Shown: piece by piece, positions 24,469-26,600 of the stretch
Layout of the letters: every line of letters starts with the position of its first letter
Numbering within the stretch: the stretch's first letter is position 1
Translations under genes and position numbers: made by a program
Assembly: GCA_934394985.1 (NCBI GenBank)
Contig: CAKRRF010000031.1
Coordinates: forward strand, 1 to 26,600
Direction of reading: 5' to 3'
Source of the DNA: an uncultured Marvinbryantia sp.
GTDB taxonomy: Bacteria > Bacillota > Clostridia > Lachnospirales > Lachnospiraceae
Length of the DNA: 26,600 nt
Notes under the pieces: generated by a model
Seen by the model: the letters and a program-made list of their open reading frames with translations, nothing else
What the model was told of the DNA's origin: nothing
Databases searched by the model: none

Positions 24469-26052
24469 ATGGGGTTTGAAGAAGATACACAAGCACGGGC
24501 GGCCAGAAGAAAAAAAAGAAAACGAAGACAGAGAACCATGGGATTTCTGATTTTGATTCTGATTATTTTGCTGATAGCCGGCGCAGCAGGCTTTGTGATA
24601 TTGGGAAATGGCGGAGACAATCTGGAACTGGTAAAAAACGGATTGGGCACCGCCGGAGAGACTGTTTCGGGGTGGATTCAGTCAGGAAAAAAAGCATTGC
24701 CGAATGGGATAAAAGAAAAGCTTCCGGCAGGATGGTTTGAGGCTGAGACAGAAAGTGAAACAGAGACAGAGACACAGCCGCAGACAGAAACGGAGACAGA
24801 AGACCATTCTGATGAAGAAGCAGCTCAGCTGATTGCACAGGCAGATCAGATGGCGGTATCGTATGATTATGACGGTGCAACGGCACTTTTGAAGGCATCT
24901 CCATTATATGGGACAAGAACAGACCTTCAGCAGAAAGCGGCAGATTATGAAGCTCAGAAGGCAGCCTGTGTGGCGATTACACCGGAAGAAGTGACGCATG
25001 TGTTCTATCATACACTGGTTGTAGAACCGGCTAAGGCATTTAATCCTGATCTGGATGGATATGCCGGATGGCAGCAGTGGATGACTACAGTTTCTGAATT
25101 CGATGAGATTACCCAGGAGATGTATGACAGGGGCTATGTACTGGTTGGCATTCATGATCTGATTAAGAAAAAGACGAATGAAGATGGTACGGTGACCCTT
25201 GAACCAAATACGATCTATCTTCCGGAAGGGAAGAAGGCATTTGTAATGTCACTGGATGATCTGTGCTATTATCACACCTATGATAATCATGGAGTGGCAT
25301 CTAAGATTGTACTGGATGAGAATGGAAAACCAACCTGTGAATATATACAGGATGACGGTACAGTGGTGACCGGTGCTTATGATGCAGTGCCGAGACTGGA
25401 TGCATTTCTGGAAGAGCATCCGGACGGATGCTACAAAGGTGCAAGAGGAATCATTGCGCTGACCGGTTATAACGGAATTCTCGGATATCGCACAGACGGA
25501 ACCTACAGTGAGGACCATAATACAAATTCAGAGGTTTACTATCGCGATGATCTGCAGTCTGAATGGCTGGCGAATCATCCGGATTTTAACTGGGAACAGG
25601 AATGTGCCGATGCCAAAGCTGTGGCAGAAGCCATGAAAGCAGACGGATGGGAGTTTGCAAGTCATACCTGGGGTCACAAGAATGTGGGTGAAACACCATA
25701 TGATGATCTGGTAAGAGACACGGAGAGATGGTTTGAGTATGTATCACCGCTGATTGGTGAGACAGATGCGATCATTTTTGCACATGGTGCGGATATTGCA
25801 TCCGGTGGATACACCAGTGATAATGAAAAATATACGTACCTTAAGAGCAAGGGATTTGATATTTACTGTCCGGTAGATTCAGAAGCTTATACGACAACCC
25901 TGACTTCGGAATATCTTCATCAGGGCAGACGGGATCTGGATGGTTACAGAATTTATAATGATGCCATTTCAGAGAACCCGATGACAGCAGATCTGTTTGA
26001 TGCAAATAAAGTGCTGGATCCGGACAGACCACTTCCGGTACCGGATCTGTAA
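24469..26052 (+). CDS. Membrane-anchored NodB-like polysaccharide deacetylase homologue
   Basis: This 527-residue protein has a very basic cytoplasmic N-terminus (ARRKKRKRRQR), one membrane helix (about 25-46) and a Glu/Thr linker (TESETETETQPQTETETED, about 97-116). A large extracellular domain follows. MSLDDLCYYH (near residue 259) fits the CE4 motif 1 Asp pair, and SHTWGHKN (near 397) fits the HxxxH zinc motif. The motif 3 Arg-Pro site of typical CE4 enzymes is not visible, and the region reads IIFAHGADIASGG. It would act on a cell-wall or surface glycan N-acetyl group if active. The GAAGG site precedes the ATG. Because motif 3 is missing, the substrate or activity may differ from known deacetylases. 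Confidence 0.7.
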   Translation: MGFEEDTQARAARRKKRKRRQRTMGFLILILIILLIAGAAGFVILGNGGDNLELVKNGLGTAGETVSGWIQSGKKALPNGIKEKLPAGWFEAETESETETETQPQTETETEDHSDEEAAQLIAQADQMAVSYDYDGATALLKASPLYGTRTDLQQKAADYEAQKAACVAITPEEVTHVFYHTLVVEPAKAFNPDLDGYAGWQQWMTTVSEFDEITQEMYDRGYVLVGIHDLIKKKTNEDGTVTLEPNTIYLPEGKKAFVMSLDDLCYYHTYDNHGVASKIVLDENGKPTCEYIQDDGTVVTGAYDAVPRLDAFLEEHPDGCYKGARGIIALTGYNGILGYRTDGTYSEDHNTNSEVYYRDDLQSEWLANHPDFNWEQECADAKAVAEAMKADGWEFASHTWGHKNVGETPYDDLVRDTERWFEYVSPLIGETDAIIFAHGADIASGGYTSDNEKYTYLKSKGFDIYCPVDSEAYTTTLTSEYLHQGRRDLDGYRIYNDAISENPMTADLFDANKVLDPDRPLPVPDL

Positions 26053-26090
26053 AAGAGTATAAAGACTGATCAGCAGTCTGAGCATGATGT

Positions 26091-26109
26091 GATGAGGCAG
26101 AGCCTTTTT
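26091..26109 (+). terminator. Short terminator-like stem after the NodB-like gene
   Basis: AGGC-AGA-GCCT followed by TTTTT. The stem has only four pairs, so it is weak. It lies 40-57 bases after the stop codon. Confidence 0.35.
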
Positions 26110-26157
26110 CATAAAGAGGGAATATCTTGATAGTGTGGAAGAAAAGAGGATAGAATC

Positions 26158-26600
26158 ATGAAAAGAAAATCAGTAGTAGCATTACTGGCCTGTGTGGCAC
26201 TGGCTGCAACAGGTTGCGGAAGCAGCGAAAAAGAAACAGAAAAGGTAACAGAAAAAGTTACGACCGAAGCAGCGACGGAAGCAGAGACGACGGAAGCTGC
26301 ATCTGAAACAGAGAGTGAGAGCGAAACAGCCACTACAGAAGCAGAATCAGAAAGTGAGACTGCAGCAGAGACAGAAAGCGAATCTGAAAGTGATAAAGCT
26401 GAATCTGAAACAGAAACGGAAACAGCATCGGAAGAAGCAGCAGAATTGAAGACAGGTAAAGCAGTAGCCGAAACAGAGACAGAAACAGAGAGCGAAAGCG
26501 AGACAACATCTGAGACAGAGACAGAAACAGAGAGCGAAAGCGAGACAGCATCTGAGACAGAGACAGAAACAGAGAGCGAAAGCGAGACAGCATCTGAGAC
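26158..26600 (+). CDS. Lipoprotein with acidic Glu/Thr/Ser repeat region (3' end outside window)
   Basis: The frame starts at ATG 26158 after AAAGAGGA and is still open at the right edge (147 codons visible). It begins with a classic lipoprotein signal (VALLACVALAATGCGSS) with lipobox cysteine C20, so the mature protein is anchored to the outer face of the membrane. Almost everything after that is Glu, Thr, Ser and Ala, and the last ~45 residues are three copies of a 14-residue unit. Such a region is probably an extended, negatively charged spacer that carries a functional domain beyond the window. The neighbouring NodB-like protein has a shorter linker of the same kind. Confidence 0.85.
   Translation, partial: MKRKSVVALLACVALAATGCGSSEKETEKVTEKVTTEAATEAETTEAASETESESETATTEAESESETAAETESESESDKAESETETETASEEAAELKTGKAVAETETETESESETTSETETETESESETASETETETESESETASE
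26470..26600 (+). repeat. 42-bp tandem repeat, three copies and a partial
   Basis: Units begin at 26470, 26512 and 26554, each 42 bases and coding 14 residues (ETETETESESETAS). The second and third copies look identical. The first differs at two places (GAAACA start and AACA for AGCA). The array runs off the right edge. In-frame repeats of this kind can vary in number by slippage. Confidence 0.9.

Noticed and set aside
26470..26600. CRISPR-like array from the regular repeats
   Set aside because: The units are contiguous with no spacers and stay in frame with a lipoprotein gene.

Overview
The window looks like chromosomal DNA of an anaerobic gut Firmicute, most likely family Lachnospiraceae. 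The signs are moderate G+C, strong AGGAGG ribosome-binding sites, YesN/YesM-type two-component genes beside a sugar ABC transporter, a BMP-type nucleoside transporter, and surface proteins with Glu/Thr/Ser-rich linkers. The genus cannot be fixed by reading alone. No rRNA, tRNA, CRISPR array, phage gene or insertion sequence was seen.

Layout. (1) 1-5468: the 3' end of an RbsC-like permease and an RbsB-like binding protein. After a terminator and a new promoter come an AraC-type response regulator, a histidine kinase with almost no extracellular domain, and an RbsA-like protein that has lost the ATPase motifs of both nucleotide-binding domains. Together these look like a dedicated sensing circuit for the sugar transporter. 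(2) 5469-6882: an AT-rich islet with a near-consensus promoter, a 54-residue protein overlapping a GNAT-fold protein (possible toxin-antitoxin pair), and two apparent gene remnants. (3) 6883-7530: a HAD phosphatase. (4) 7609-16042: a probable single operon of BMP binding protein, double ATPase and two permeases (nucleoside uptake). A YfhO-family membrane glycosyltransferase and a secreted PIG-L/LmbE deacetylase follow. (5) 16048-17123: a shared terminator and convergent ilvE. (6) 17249-18669: a saccharopine-dehydrogenase-family gene with a strongly structured leader whose hairpins are mutually exclusive, one of them covering the start codon. (7) 18690-23820: a tightly overlapping operon of a PLP enzyme, a GtrB/CsbB/ArnC-like glycosyltransferase, an ATP-grasp ligase, two ArnE/ArnF-like half-flippases, and rlmD at the end. 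(8) 23832-26600: a small membrane protein on the minus strand, a membrane-anchored NodB-like deacetylase, and the start of a lipoprotein made largely of an acidic 14-residue repeat.

How the genes may work together. Three groups touch the cell surface: YfhO plus PIG-L, the GT2/ATP-grasp/half-flippase operon, and the NodB-like protein with the repeat lipoprotein. By analogy with CsbB-GtcA-YfhO glycosylation of lipoteichoic acid and with ArnC-ArnEF, the second group could make and flip an undecaprenyl-phosphate-linked sugar carrying an amino-acid-derived group, and YfhO could transfer it. That link is inference. The strongest candidates for undescribed biology are the two-component system with an ATPase-dead RbsA paralogue and the PLP/GT2/ATP-grasp/half-flippase operon.
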